DNA of 64,000 nt from Pseudalkalibacillus decolorationis (lineage in GTDB: Bacteria; Bacillota; Bacilli; Bacillales; Fictibacillaceae): positions 1 to 64,000 of the forward strand of contig NZ_JANHJQ010000025.1 in assembly GCF_024609785.1 (NCBI RefSeq), written 5' to 3'. Position numbers and translations under genes: made by a program. Under the pieces are notes generated by a model. The model did not search any database and was not told the DNA's origin. It saw nothing but the letters and a program-made list of their open reading frames with translations. Position 1 is the stretch's first letter. Every line of letters starts with the position of its first letter. Below are positions 25,802 through 34,703 of this stretch, piece after piece.

Positions 25802-26944
25802 TTACTTTTTTAATAATTCATACTGACGAATAACTTCTTGCGTAATCTCACTGTTTTCATCGAGGTTGCTTACTTCCTTCAAAACATTAGCTATTCCATT
25901 TTCTTTAATCATAGCTTGGAGTTTAACAGCTTCTTCGTCCTCTTGATAATCAAATAATAACGCAGCCGCAATTGCCTTGGCTAAGTTGGTATAAGATAGT
26001 CCTACTTTTTGTGCTTCTATTGCAGGTCGAACCAATCTGTCCTCGGGTCCAAGTTTACGTATAGGTGCTCGTGCTACTCTTGTTACTCCATCATTTAAAT
26101 ATGGATTTTTGAATCGTTCGATAATTTTTTGAATATACTTCAAATGCTCTTTTTTATCTAAATGATACTGCTTAATTAAGTAATCTCCAGTCTCGTTCAA
26201 TGTCTTTTGGACTTGATCGGCTATACTCTCATCCTCTAACGTCTTATCTATTGTCGATTTACCACCTAGGTATCCTAGATAAGCAATGATTGCATGGCCT
26301 GTATTTACTGTAAATAATTTCCTTTCAATAAATGGAGCTAAATCATCAACTATTTTCATTCCTTCAATTGAAGGAATACTTTCCTTTGTTTCAACAACCC
26401 ATTCATAATAAGGTTCAACCAACACATCTAGTGATCCTTGATTATCCTGAATAGGAACAATACGATCAACAGCGGAATTAAAGAAATAGACTCTACCTTC
26501 TAATCTTTCCTTCGTATCTTCATCTAGGTTATCTAGAATATGTTTCTTTAAAATATCTGTTGCACCTATTTGATTCTCACAAGCAATCACATATAACTTC
26601 TCATCTGTTGCATAAACGCGCTCTGACAAGCCACGAGCAATTAGTGGTGCAATCCTCGGTAAGATGGTAGGACCAATAGCTGTTGTAAGATAGGTTGCAT
26701 TTGTAATTTTATTAATCACTTCATTTGGTTGGGTCATATTATTTAAACCAGAAACATTATTGACAGTTGTTGTTTCTTCATTAACCGCAGCTAGTTTCAC
26801 TTTATAGCTTTTTTCTTCATTTAATTGATTAATGATTTCCTCAGCAATATCAACAAAAGTTACATGATAAGCTGACTCGGAAAATAACGCTCCAATAAAT
26901 CCTCTACCAATATTCCCTGCTCCAAAATGAACGGCTTGTTTCAA
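25802..26944 (-). CDS. mtlD: Mannitol-1-phosphate 5-dehydrogenase
   Basis: MtlD oxidises mannitol 1-phosphate to fructose 6-phosphate with NAD+. The 380-aa protein begins 'MKQAVHFGAGNIGRGFIGALF', the dinucleotide fold of the family, and carries 'YFFNSAVDRIVP' and 'KLFTVNTGHAIIAYLGYLGG', including the catalytic lysine region. It is 6 bp downstream of mtlR and last in mtlA-mtlR-mtlD. Confidence 0.95.
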   Translation of the reverse strand: MKQAVHFGAGNIGRGFIGALFSESAYHVTFVDIAEEIINQLNEEKSYKVKLAAVNEETTTVNNVSGLNNMTQPNEVINKITNATYLTTAIGPTILPRIAPLIARGLSERVYATDEKLYVIACENQIGATDILKKHILDNLDEDTKERLEGRVYFFNSAVDRIVPIQDNQGSLDVLVEPYYEWVVETKESIPSIEGMKIVDDLAPFIERKLFTVNTGHAIIAYLGYLGGKSTIDKTLEDESIADQVQKTLNETGDYLIKQYHLDKKEHLKYIQKIIERFKNPYLNDGVTRVARAPIRKLGPEDRLVRPAIEAQKVGLSYTNLAKAIAAALLFDYQEDEEAVKLQAMIKENGIANVLKEVSNLDENSEITQEVIRQYELLKK

Positions 26945-26950
26945 AAAGCA

Positions 26951-29038
26951 TCATTCCTTTATCAAATTATTTTGAAGGTAATTTAAAAATAAATCTTCTA
27001 ATTTCTTTCGAATCATTGCTTCATTAGAAGATGAAAAAATCATCATTGCAACATCATTCTCAATCAAGCTTGTACTAATGAGACTCAAAATTTCTTGTTC
27101 TCTCAAACTCAAGTTTTCTGGAGCAAGCATTAACAGAAGATTTTTCATGGGTACTTCATAACCATCCATCCCCTTAATAATACAAGGTTCATCTAAATGC
27201 GAAACTTGAAATATTAATCCCTTGATACTTTCGTCACGGCAATGATATAAACCCATGTTTGTTTTCGGGATACCAAGACCACCCTTTTTCTCCCGTTCTT
27301 GTAGTTGTCGCAATACTTTGGTTGCATCTGTTACTAATTGTTCTTGTTCTGCTTCCACAACCATTTCCCTCAAAACCTTGACATGATTCCCCATATTAGA
27401 TTTTCGATAAACACGTAGATTATGTAAAATTGCCTCCATACTAATTTGTACATCTTTTATTTCATGTAAAACATCCTGTAGGTGTGATTGCTCTTTTCGA
27501 GAGACGACATCCTTCCTATTTATAAGACCAAAATACTGTTTCCTACTAGTCAATTGCTTTAGATTACTTTGTAAAAAGCTGCAGATCCTTGCTATATCTT
27601 CATCACTTAGTAGTGGTGTTACCAAGATATAATCAAAATCAGTAAAAGGTAGCCTTACGGTAGAAATAATAACATCATATTCATTAAGATTAGCCGTTTC
27701 AAAGTCTTTAATTGATTTAATTTCAACAGAATTGATTTCAATAATTTCCTTTTGAATACGGCTTGCTAACATTTTTGATGTTCCAATCCCTGTCGGACAA
27801 ACGACAACTGCATGAATATTTGCTTTCTCTTCATTCATTAATAATGCAGAACCAAAATGGAGGACAATAAAGGCAACCTCGTCGTCAGGGAATGAGATGT
27901 CTTTAAACTCTTTATTCAGGCTATTATTAACTGCCATAAAAAGAATGGGGTATTTCGTTTTAATTTCCCCTGTTAATGGATTAAATAATCCCATCTGTTG
28001 CTTCAACCGAAATATAGAAGGCTCCATATGGGCAAGCAATCCTTGAAATAATGCAAAGTCTTTAGACAAGTCCATATGTAGTTGCGATGAAACATGTTGA
28101 ATGACATTCTTAATAATCTGTCCTAGCATAATACTGTCATAACTGATCGCATCAGTATCCTGCAGCTTAGATCCTTTCAAAATAACCATCAAAAAGTGAA
28201 TATCACTTGTATTTATTCGTATCAAGAGGGTCTTCTCTAAATCCTCACATAGCTGTTTCATCAACTGATATTCCTTTGTAGATTCATTTGCTATTTCGTC
28301 TGCATGTTGTAAGACAAAGTTATTTTCAGACCTCTGAATCGTAATACAAATGTGAACAATTAGTCCTATATAATCACTGTCAGCTAATCGTGTTTGCCCT
28401 ATGTTTATCGTTTTATTAACTAAATTATCAATTTCTAAAAGGTAATGAGGGTTAAAATACCCGAGAACTGGTCCTTTTAATTGATTGTCCTTTTGTAATA
28501 AGTACAAGCTTTCCATTAATTCCTCATGAAAATGAACTAAGAAATAGTGAGCTAAAGCTTTTCGCTTATTAGCTTCCTCAGCAATGAGCTCTACACCGAC
28601 TCCTCTTTTCCTCGTCAGTGTAATATTAATTTTTTCCAACCAGTTAGCTAAGTCATCCAAATAACCAGTTAGTGTTGTAATGCTAACTCCTAACTGCTTA
28701 GCTAGCACTTGAGTTTTAAAGAATGTTCCTTCATGTAACAATTTAATTAACAGTTGTAACTTTCTTTCTTCTGGAGTTTCATCGGTAGGGTCAACATCAG
28801 ATAAATGCTGAATAAGTTTATAAATATGTTCATTTTTCCCATCAATAATAAGGCCATCATTCGAAGTGCGTTTAAATTGTAAATCAAACTGATTCAATAT
28901 CTTTTCCACAGCCTTTAAATCTCGCTGTATGGTTCTTACACTTACATTGAGAAAAGCAGCAAGCGAATGTGCCGAGTGCTTTCCAGATATCTTAACAATT
29001 AAGTCAATGATGGATTTTTCCCTTGATGTAATGAACAT
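26951..29038 (-). CDS. mtlR: Mannitol operon transcriptional activator MtlR
   Basis: This ~695-aa multidomain regulator has, in order, an N-terminal HTH ('ISGKHSAHSLAAFLNVSVRTIQRDLKAV'), a second HTH, two PRD domains (about 200-400), an EIIB-Gat-like domain ('AVVVCPTGIGTSKMLASRI', cysteine present) and a C-terminal EIIA-Mtl-like domain ('TNMGLYHCRDESIKGLIF'). The EIIA-like domain has a Cys where true EIIA has His, as in some MtlR proteins. Phosphorylation by HPr and the mannitol PTS sets its activity. I used ATG 29038, with GTG 29047 as the alternative. Confidence 0.93.
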   Translation of the reverse strand: MFITSREKSIIDLIVKISGKHSAHSLAAFLNVSVRTIQRDLKAVEKILNQFDLQFKRTSNDGLIIDGKNEHIYKLIQHLSDVDPTDETPEERKLQLLIKLLHEGTFFKTQVLAKQLGVSITTLTGYLDDLANWLEKINITLTRKRGVGVELIAEEANKRKALAHYFLVHFHEELMESLYLLQKDNQLKGPVLGYFNPHYLLEIDNLVNKTINIGQTRLADSDYIGLIVHICITIQRSENNFVLQHADEIANESTKEYQLMKQLCEDLEKTLLIRINTSDIHFLMVILKGSKLQDTDAISYDSIMLGQIIKNVIQHVSSQLHMDLSKDFALFQGLLAHMEPSIFRLKQQMGLFNPLTGEIKTKYPILFMAVNNSLNKEFKDISFPDDEVAFIVLHFGSALLMNEEKANIHAVVVCPTGIGTSKMLASRIQKEIIEINSVEIKSIKDFETANLNEYDVIISTVRLPFTDFDYILVTPLLSDEDIARICSFLQSNLKQLTSRKQYFGLINRKDVVSRKEQSHLQDVLHEIKDVQISMEAILHNLRVYRKSNMGNHVKVLREMVVEAEQEQLVTDATKVLRQLQEREKKGGLGIPKTNMGLYHCRDESIKGLIFQVSHLDEPCIIKGMDGYEVPMKNLLLMLAPENLSLREQEILSLISTSLIENDVAMMIFSSSNEAMIRKKLEDLFLNYLQNNLIKE

Positions 29039-29092
29039 ACTATCCACTCATTCCATTATAAGATGTAGCTTTCTACCTTAAAGAGAAGGTAG

Positions 29093-29129
29093 AAGAATAG
29101 AAAGACAGTGAAACTGTCTTTCTATTCTT
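29093..29129 (-). terminator. Intercistronic hairpin between mtlA and mtlR
   Basis: A perfect 16-bp stem, AAGAATAGAAAGACAG and its complement, closes a 5-nt loop 3 nt after the mtlA stop. It lacks a long T-run. It is well placed to give partial termination or to protect the 3' end of mtlA mRNA, so that the transporter is made in excess of the regulator. Confidence 0.7.
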
Positions 29130-29131
29130 GC

Positions 29132-31042
29132 TTATTTACTATTAATAATATCCATCAATTCTTTTGCCGTTTTGGCTTGCACCATTTGTTCGATATTATC
29201 CATTTCTGAACAAATAACTGCTATTCCAGAAAGAATTTCTAAATGGGTACTATCTTTACCAGCAATACCAAAGATTAATTTGGTTTTTTCACCATCAAAA
29301 TCAACACCATTTGGTACTTGAACAACCGTAAAGCCGGAGCGAACAACATCTTTTTTAGCCTGTTCAGTACCATGTGGAATAGCAACATGATTCCCCATAT
29401 AAGTAGATGTCATATTATCACGTTCAACCATAGCATCTATATAACTTTCTTCTACATATCCGGCTTTAAATAGTGCTTCCCCAGCAAAACGGATCGCTTC
29501 TTCTTTAGTCGAGAAATCCTGATTAAGGAAGATATTTTCTTCCACCAATAAATCATCGGCATCATGACTATGATCTACTCCTGTTACATCCGCCTGAGTG
29601 TCTTCAACCATTTCAGTCAATTCTTCCGTTACACCATTTTGCAAACTATCGATCAACTTATCGTATTCCGGGCTTGATAAGAAGTTATCTACTGAGATGT
29701 GATATGCATTAGGTAATTTACCTTTAGCACGTGGTGTTAATTCTTCTTGCGTAATAATAATCTCTGCATCACTTGGTATATTACTAATTGCTGTATTTGT
29801 TACGGAAACATCTAACCCTGCTTCTTTCACCTTCTTACGAAGAAGAGAAGCTCCCATCGCACTGGAACCCATTCCAGCATCACAAGCAAAAACAATTTTT
29901 TTTACGTTTTCTGGTAAAGCACCTGGATTAGAATTGAATGATCCAACTACTGAACTTTTCTTCCCTTTCATTTCTTGCATTTTTTGAGTAGCTTCTTCAA
30001 TATTTTCGTCTTTTTGTTTACCTGTTTTTAGTACTAGTGCTGAAATAACAAAGGACACAACTGTAGCTACTAGCACTGCAGCAAAGTTAGCTATATAAAC
30101 ACTCGCTTGAGGAGGAGTAACCGCCGTAATGGCTAAAATACTGCCTGGAGATGCTGGTGCAGACAAACCTCCACCTAAAAGTACTAAAGTAAATACTCCA
30201 CTCATTCCCCCAAGTATAACTGCAAAAAATAGCATTGGACGCATCAATACATATGGGAAGTAAATCTCATGAATACCACCAAAGAAGTGAATGATTCCAG
30301 CTCCTGGAGCTGATTGCTTGGCTACACCTTTTCCAAATAGCGTAAATGCTAATAACACACCAAGACCCGGCCCTGGATTTGCTTCTAATAGGAATAGGAT
30401 TGATTTACCGGCACTTTGAACCTGTTCCAAACCAATTGGTGATAGCACACCATGGTTGATTGCATTGTTTAAAAATAAAATCTTTGCAGGTTCGATCAGG
30501 ATACTAGTTAATGGCAATAAACCCGCTTCAATTAACCAATCAACACCTGTCACTAACCAGTTCGTAAATTCATCAACAGCTGGGCCAATAGCTAAGAATG
30601 ATAATATTGCAAGTATTCCACCAAGAATACCAGCCGAGAAATTATTAACGAGCATTTCAAATCCAGCTCTAATTTTCCCTTCAATTACTTGGTCAAACTT
30701 CTTGATTACATAACCACCAAGTGGTCCCATAATCATCGCACCTAAGAACATTGGTGTATCTGGGGCACCAATGATGACACCCATTGTCGCAATCGCACCT
30801 ACTACCCCACCACGTTGATCATGAACAATTTTACCCCCAGTATAACCAATTAATAAAGGCAGTAAGTACGTCACCATTGGACCAACTAATTTGGCAAGGT
30901 TTTCATTTGGGAAAAACCCTGTTGGAATAAATAATGCAGTTATTAGTCCCCATGCAATGAAAGCACCAATGTTTGGTAGAACCATGGAACTAAGGAAGTT
31001 ACCAAACTTCTGTATCGCAACTTTTATATTTGATTGAGCCAT
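29132..31042 (-). CDS. mtlA: PTS mannitol permease, fused EIICBA
   Basis: This ~636-aa transporter phosphorylates mannitol during uptake. The membrane EIIC part fills about residues 1-340 ('GAFIAWGLITALFIPTG', 'HFFGGIHEIYFPYVL'). EIIB follows, with the phosphocysteine in 'FACDAGMGSSAMGAS'. A full EIIA domain at the C-terminus has the active histidine in 'VAIPHGTEQ'. The true start is ATG 31042 ('MAQSNIKV'), with AAAGGAAG upstream. B. subtilis, as I recall, has separate mtlA (CB) and mtlF (A), so the fused CBA form here is notable for a Bacillus-like genome. Confidence 0.95.
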   Translation of the reverse strand: MAQSNIKVAIQKFGNFLSSMVLPNIGAFIAWGLITALFIPTGFFPNENLAKLVGPMVTYLLPLLIGYTGGKIVHDQRGGVVGAIATMGVIIGAPDTPMFLGAMIMGPLGGYVIKKFDQVIEGKIRAGFEMLVNNFSAGILGGILAILSFLAIGPAVDEFTNWLVTGVDWLIEAGLLPLTSILIEPAKILFLNNAINHGVLSPIGLEQVQSAGKSILFLLEANPGPGLGVLLAFTLFGKGVAKQSAPGAGIIHFFGGIHEIYFPYVLMRPMLFFAVILGGMSGVFTLVLLGGGLSAPASPGSILAITAVTPPQASVYIANFAAVLVATVVSFVISALVLKTGKQKDENIEEATQKMQEMKGKKSSVVGSFNSNPGALPENVKKIVFACDAGMGSSAMGASLLRKKVKEAGLDVSVTNTAISNIPSDAEIIITQEELTPRAKGKLPNAYHISVDNFLSSPEYDKLIDSLQNGVTEELTEMVEDTQADVTGVDHSHDADDLLVEENIFLNQDFSTKEEAIRFAGEALFKAGYVEESYIDAMVERDNMTSTYMGNHVAIPHGTEQAKKDVVRSGFTVVQVPNGVDFDGEKTKLIFGIAGKDSTHLEILSGIAVICSEMDNIEQMVQAKTAKELMDIINSK

Positions 31043-31138
31043 TTCTAACTTCCTTTCAATGAAATAAATGAACACCGATAAGACTTAGTCAATCATAAGA
31101 TACGAACAGTACATACTTCAAGTTTCTTGAAAACCAAC

Positions 31139-31161
31139 TTTGTCGCACGTATAAAGACAAA
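31139..31161 (-). promoter_or_regulatory. Probable MtlR operator and mtl promoter region
   Basis: TTTGTC and GACAAA are arranged as an inverted repeat with 11 bp between them. This resembles the TTGNCA-type half-sites of MtlR. On the minus strand a plausible TTGGTT / TATGTA promoter lies immediately downstream, about 80 bp before mtlA, which fits an activator bound next to the -35 box. Confidence 0.6.
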
Positions 31162-31276
31162 CCTATTTTTTCTCATTAGCTGACTATTATTCTAATATAT
31201 AATCGATTCCCTCCCCACAGGGCATGCGTACAAGCCATCTTGTCCCTTTCTTCATACGGTAGTACGAGGTGAAAAT

Positions 31277-32236
31277 ATGAAGAAAGTCATTCTTTTTGCA
31301 GACACAGGGATTGATGATGCGATTGCTATTATGTATGCGTTAAAGAATCCAGAAATCGATCTTCTAGCTGTTGTTAGTGGCTATGGGAATGTAGATCGGG
31401 AAAAAACATTACGAAATGTAGAGTATTTATTTGAGCTTGCCGGCAGAACGGATATACCAGTGATTGCGGGGGCTACACGTCCTCTCGATGGGGACGATCC
31501 TGTTTTTTTTCCAAATATTCATGGTGCTGAAGGATTGGGTCCAATCAGTCCACCAATTCCGGAAGAGCGATACGCCAACCGGACAAACTTTAGCAAACTG
31601 TTTCGATTAATCAAGAAAAATCGTCAGGAGGTTACCATCGTCAATGTCGGACGCTGCACTTCGCTTGCCATTGCCCATTATTTAAGTCCTGAAGTTATGC
31701 GGGAGGTAAGAGAAACGTTTGTAATGGGAGGAGCATTCCTTGTTCCCGGAAATGCAACGGAGGTAGCAGAAGCAAACTTTTTCGGAGATTCAATTGCTGC
31801 CAATTATATTGCCCAAAATGCACGTCATCTAACGATTGTTCCGTTAAATGCGACGCGGGATGCATTGTTGACTCCAGCAGATGTTAACTTTATCGATTCC
31901 CGAGCTGATACTCCATTGGAAGAAATCATAAAACCCATCTTAGACTTTTATTACGAAGTATACCAGGAGCTCGAACCCGGTATTGAAGGTACACCGCAGC
32001 ATGACTTGGCTGGGTTGATGGCTACTCTTAATATTCCAGGATTGTTCAAATTTGTAAGGCGTGAAGTTCGTGTCCAGCATGAAGACAGCTATGCGGATGG
32101 ACTGAGTATTGCTGATTTTCGTCCTGGAACAACAAACTGTTTCGGAATGGGTTGCGTGCGTATTGCCATCGATCTTGATCGAGATGTATTTGTGGCGAAT
32201 GTTGTGGATATTTTAACCAATAACGTTGATGGTTAG
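31277..32236 (+). CDS. Inosine-uridine-type nucleoside hydrolase
   Basis: The 319-aa protein hydrolyses N-glycosidic bonds of ribonucleosides. The calcium-binding N-terminal motif is present as 'FADTGIDDAIAIMYAL' (canonical DxDxxxDD with Gly in the second position). Also present are 'NVGRCTSLA', 'MGGAF' and a C-terminal 'QHDLAGLMA' with the HD pair. GAGGTG precedes the ATG by 6 nt. It stands alone between the mannitol operon and repair genes. Released ribose could feed the ribose pathway nearby, but that link is speculative. Confidence 0.9.
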   Translation: MKKVILFADTGIDDAIAIMYALKNPEIDLLAVVSGYGNVDREKTLRNVEYLFELAGRTDIPVIAGATRPLDGDDPVFFPNIHGAEGLGPISPPIPEERYANRTNFSKLFRLIKKNRQEVTIVNVGRCTSLAIAHYLSPEVMREVRETFVMGGAFLVPGNATEVAEANFFGDSIAANYIAQNARHLTIVPLNATRDALLTPADVNFIDSRADTPLEEIIKPILDFYYEVYQELEPGIEGTPQHDLAGLMATLNIPGLFKFVRREVRVQHEDSYADGLSIADFRPGTTNCFGMGCVRIAIDLDRDVFVANVVDILTNNVDG

Positions 32237-32289
32237 AGATTATTCTTACCTTCACGCCAACTATTTTCCGAGTTTTCCACAAACACATT

Positions 32290-32318
32290 GAGGCTCCGTC
32301 ATATCCGAACAGAGCCTC
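32290..32318. terminator. Terminator between nucleoside hydrolase and alkA
   Basis: GAGGCTC (32290-32296) pairs with GAGCCTC (32312-32318) around a 15-nt loop, followed by TTCAAAATTG. It lies between two convergent genes. Confidence 0.6.
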
Positions 32319-32331
32319 TTCAAAATTGTAA

Positions 32332-33306
32332 CTATTTTTTGGTAGAGGACGACTTTGTTGATGGAGACCCAAGACTTCTCCACAGATAAAAAACAGCATA
32401 GGCTTCCCAGCCCTTCCAAGGATCAAAGAGCTGACGAATTTCTTCGAGAGCTGGTTTCTGTGCTCTATCCAGTAGTTGTTTCAACGCATTTTGGAGTCCA
32501 GCATCACCGATTGGAAATGCGGTAGCATCACGCAAACATCGCATGAGTACATAATGGGCTGTCCAAGGACCGATACCGCGGATAGACAGTAATTTTTGCT
32601 CAGCAGCCTTGAAATCATTTAATAACATTAGTGATTCCTTCGATAACTCTCCACTTCCCATAAGTTTTGCGATCCCTAGAATATACTCAGCCTTTTTGCT
32701 TGTGAACTGGAGTTTCCTCAATTCATCAACAGATATAGCTGAGATGTCACTCGGTTTTGGGAACGACCAGTATTGACGCCCGTTCCATTGAACCTGTTGT
32801 CCAAAGGATTCAACGAAACGTTTTTTTAACGTATAAGCAAACCTCAAGTTTACTTGCTGTCCCATTACCGCCCAACAGAGTGCCTCAAATAAATCAGGAA
32901 TGCCGACAATTCGAAGACCATAGAAGTCCTTGGCTAGCTTGGATAATAAGAAATCATTTTTGGCCATTCGATAAAATGGAACTAAATCTGTTTGTAGATC
33001 GAACCACTCCGTTACGTAACCAGTAATTTTTTCACACACAGCATCGTTTCGAGATTTACCATCAACAAACCGAACTTGGATAGTGGCGCTTTCTTTTTCA
33101 CTTATTTCAATGAGTATTTGATCCCCATCAATCTCGATCAGTTTAAAAACCTTTCCATTCTCAATATAATGCATACATTCCAGGGATGACCTTGAAAGAT
33201 GCGTAAGTGCTTCTGTAAAGCTGAATTCTTTAGGTGTCGTAATGTCCAAACACCCTAAACATTCATCAAAACTGAAAGCGGGCGTGTCCTTCTTTGGTGT
33301 AATCAT
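32332..33306 (-). CDS. alkA: DNA-3-methyladenine glycosylase II (AlkA)
   Basis: AlkA removes alkylated bases in base-excision repair. The 324-aa protein has an N-terminal AlkA domain and a helix-hairpin-helix-GPD domain. The hairpin is 'LLSIRGIGPWTAHYVLMRCL' and the catalytic aspartate is in 'FPIGDAGLQNAL'. An upstream block 'ALCWAVMGQQVNLRFAYTLK' is characteristic. It overlaps adaB by 41 bp, an unusually long overlap that makes it the third gene of an alkylation-repair operon. Confidence 0.93.
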   Translation of the reverse strand: MITPKKDTPAFSFDECLGCLDITTPKEFSFTEALTHLSRSSLECMHYIENGKVFKLIEIDGDQILIEISEKESATIQVRFVDGKSRNDAVCEKITGYVTEWFDLQTDLVPFYRMAKNDFLLSKLAKDFYGLRIVGIPDLFEALCWAVMGQQVNLRFAYTLKKRFVESFGQQVQWNGRQYWSFPKPSDISAISVDELRKLQFTSKKAEYILGIAKLMGSGELSKESLMLLNDFKAAEQKLLSIRGIGPWTAHYVLMRCLRDATAFPIGDAGLQNALKQLLDRAQKPALEEIRQLFDPWKGWEAYAVFYLWRSLGSPSTKSSSTKK

Positions 33307-33826
33307 TAAATCCCTCCAATAGAAGTAGTGATTCCTTCACATTTAGTCCGCCTCTAAATCCTGTAAGTGCGGAACTTTTACCTATGACACGGTGACACGG
33401 CACGACAATCGGAATCGGGTTTGCTCCATTTGCAGTACCCACTGCCCGTACAGCCTTTGGGTTGTCCAGTGCCTCGGCGATGTCCGAATAACTTCGGGTT
33501 TGGCCAAAAGGAATTTGGGTTAATGCCTGCCATACCGAAGCCTGGAATAGCGTACCCCGCATATCCAAAGGAATTGTGAATGTATCCCTTTTCCCATCAA
33601 AATACTCTTGTAGTTGAAGAACATATTCTGCAAGAACATTATTATCCTGAATTAGTTGTGCGTTCGGTATTTGCTTATTCACCCATGTTTCTAATGTGTC
33701 CAATGATTCAGTCGGCCAAGTTATTCGGCATAACCCATGTTTCGTAGCTGCCAAATAAAGCGGCCGGTTCTGGAAAATGGAATGAGTGAAGGTTGTGAAG
33801 TATACCTTTGTGACAGCTCTGTCCAT
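33266..33826 (-). CDS. adaB: Methylated-DNA-protein-cysteine methyltransferase (AdaB/Ogt)
   Basis: This suicide protein transfers the methyl group from O6-methylguanine to its own cysteine. The active site is 'IPIVVPCHRVIGKS' with Cys144. The HTH segment is 'IPFGQTRSYSDIAEAL'. The 186-aa length is normal. It sits 18 bp downstream of adaA, as in B. subtilis. Confidence 0.93.
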   Translation of the reverse strand: MDRAVTKVYFTTFTHSIFQNRPLYLAATKHGLCRITWPTESLDTLETWVNKQIPNAQLIQDNNVLAEYVLQLQEYFDGKRDTFTIPLDMRGTLFQASVWQALTQIPFGQTRSYSDIAEALDNPKAVRAVGTANGANPIPIVVPCHRVIGKSSALTGFRGGLNVKESLLLLEGFNDYTKEGHARFQF

Positions 33827-33844
33827 AAGACTTAATCCTCCTTG

Positions 33845-34408
33845 TTATTGGATTTTTCTGCGGTAATCGTTCGGGGTGCACCCTACCGTTTTTTTGAATA
33901 CATCCGAAAAATGTGAAACGCTGCGGAAACCAACAACTTCAGCGATTTCTGCAATCGACTGTTCTTTTTGAGCAAGTAACTGTTCTGCCATTTCCAAACG
34001 GGTATGAAGTAATTGTTTCGAAGGAGTCTTACCTGTCGTTCTTTTAAATACACGTTGTAGGTGGTATGGACTTATATTTAACTCTGATGCCATTTTATCG
34101 AGAGTCAATGGTTCAGGGTACCGCTCTTGAATTAAGTCAATCACCGCTTGGGCCATTTTTGCATCAGGACCATGCTGATCTGGATTGTCCGGTTTGCATC
34201 TTTTACACGGACGAAATCCTGCTTCACGTGCCTCTTCAATACTTTTATAAACTTGGACATTCTCTGGTTTCGGTATGCGAGATCTACACGAAGGTCTGCA
34301 AAAAATACCTGTCGATCGAATGCCTACATAATACACACCATCATATCGGGTATCTCTTTGCAAAATCGTCTCATATACAGATTGAAAGATAGCATCATCC
34401 ATCTCCAA
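33845..34408 (-). CDS. adaA: AdaA: methylphosphotriester-DNA methyltransferase and AraC-type activator
   Basis: The N-terminal Ada zinc domain carries four cysteines, C37, C41, C68 and C71 ('GIFCRPSC' and 'FRPCKRCKPD'). C37 corresponds to the methyl-accepting cysteine of Ada. The C-terminal ~90 residues form an AraC-type double HTH ('LDKMASELNISPYHLQRVFKRTTGKTP'). Methylation turns it into an activator of the adaptive response. It heads the adaA-adaB-alkA operon. From memory, B. subtilis transcribes alkA divergently from adaAB, so co-transcription here is a variation. Confidence 0.94.
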   Translation of the reverse strand: MEMDDAIFQSVYETILQRDTRYDGVYYVGIRSTGIFCRPSCRSRIPKPENVQVYKSIEEAREAGFRPCKRCKPDNPDQHGPDAKMAQAVIDLIQERYPEPLTLDKMASELNISPYHLQRVFKRTTGKTPSKQLLHTRLEMAEQLLAQKEQSIAEIAEVVGFRSVSHFSDVFKKTVGCTPNDYRRKIQ

Positions 34409-34425
34409 CCCCTCCTCTTGAACAC

Positions 34426-34454
34426 ATTATAAACCATCCTTATCCCCTTGATAA
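34426..34454 (-). promoter_or_regulatory. Sigma-A promoter of the adaA operon
   Basis: On the minus strand TTATCA (34454-34449), a 17-bp spacer and a perfect TATAAT (34431-34426) lie just before the adaA start at 34408, with GAGGAGGGG as ribosome binding site. The -35 box is poor, as expected for a promoter that needs the AdaA activator. Confidence 0.65.
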
Positions 34455-34492
34455 CAAAGAAGAAATAGGATAGCAAGAATTCGAAACTGTAA

Positions 34493-34628
34493 GAAAAGCG
34501 TAAACGCCCTGTTCAGGTATGACAAGCGCTGGAGATTCTGCAGCACAACACGCTTTTTGTGTTTGTGGAAGAATCGAAGCGACGATCTGAGTACCTGGGC
34601 GTTGGAGCTGGACATTACATCTATGCAG
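34493..34628 (+). repeat. Full-length copy of dispersed repeat family A
   Basis: It begins GAAAAGCGTAAACGCCCTG, contains GACAAGCGCTGGAGATTCTG and TTTGTGGAAGAATCGAAGCG, and ends CTGGGCGTTGGAGC then TGGACATTACAT. It is directly followed by a copy of the second motif (ACTTTCTTAACGTGTAA, about 34639-34655). It lies between adaA and rbsB. Confidence 0.85.
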
Positions 34629-34653
34629 CAAAATTTTATACTTTCTTAACGTG

Positions 34654-34688
34654 TAAAAAAGCCCCTCAGTGTTTAGAAACGCTGAGGG
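34654..34688 (-). terminator. Terminator of the ribose operon
   Basis: On the minus strand CCCTCAG and CTGAGGG pair around a 12-nt loop, followed by GC and six T residues. It stands 15 nt after the rbsB stop. Confidence 0.85.
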
Positions 34689-34703
34689 ACTAGCTGCTAT
34701 ATC

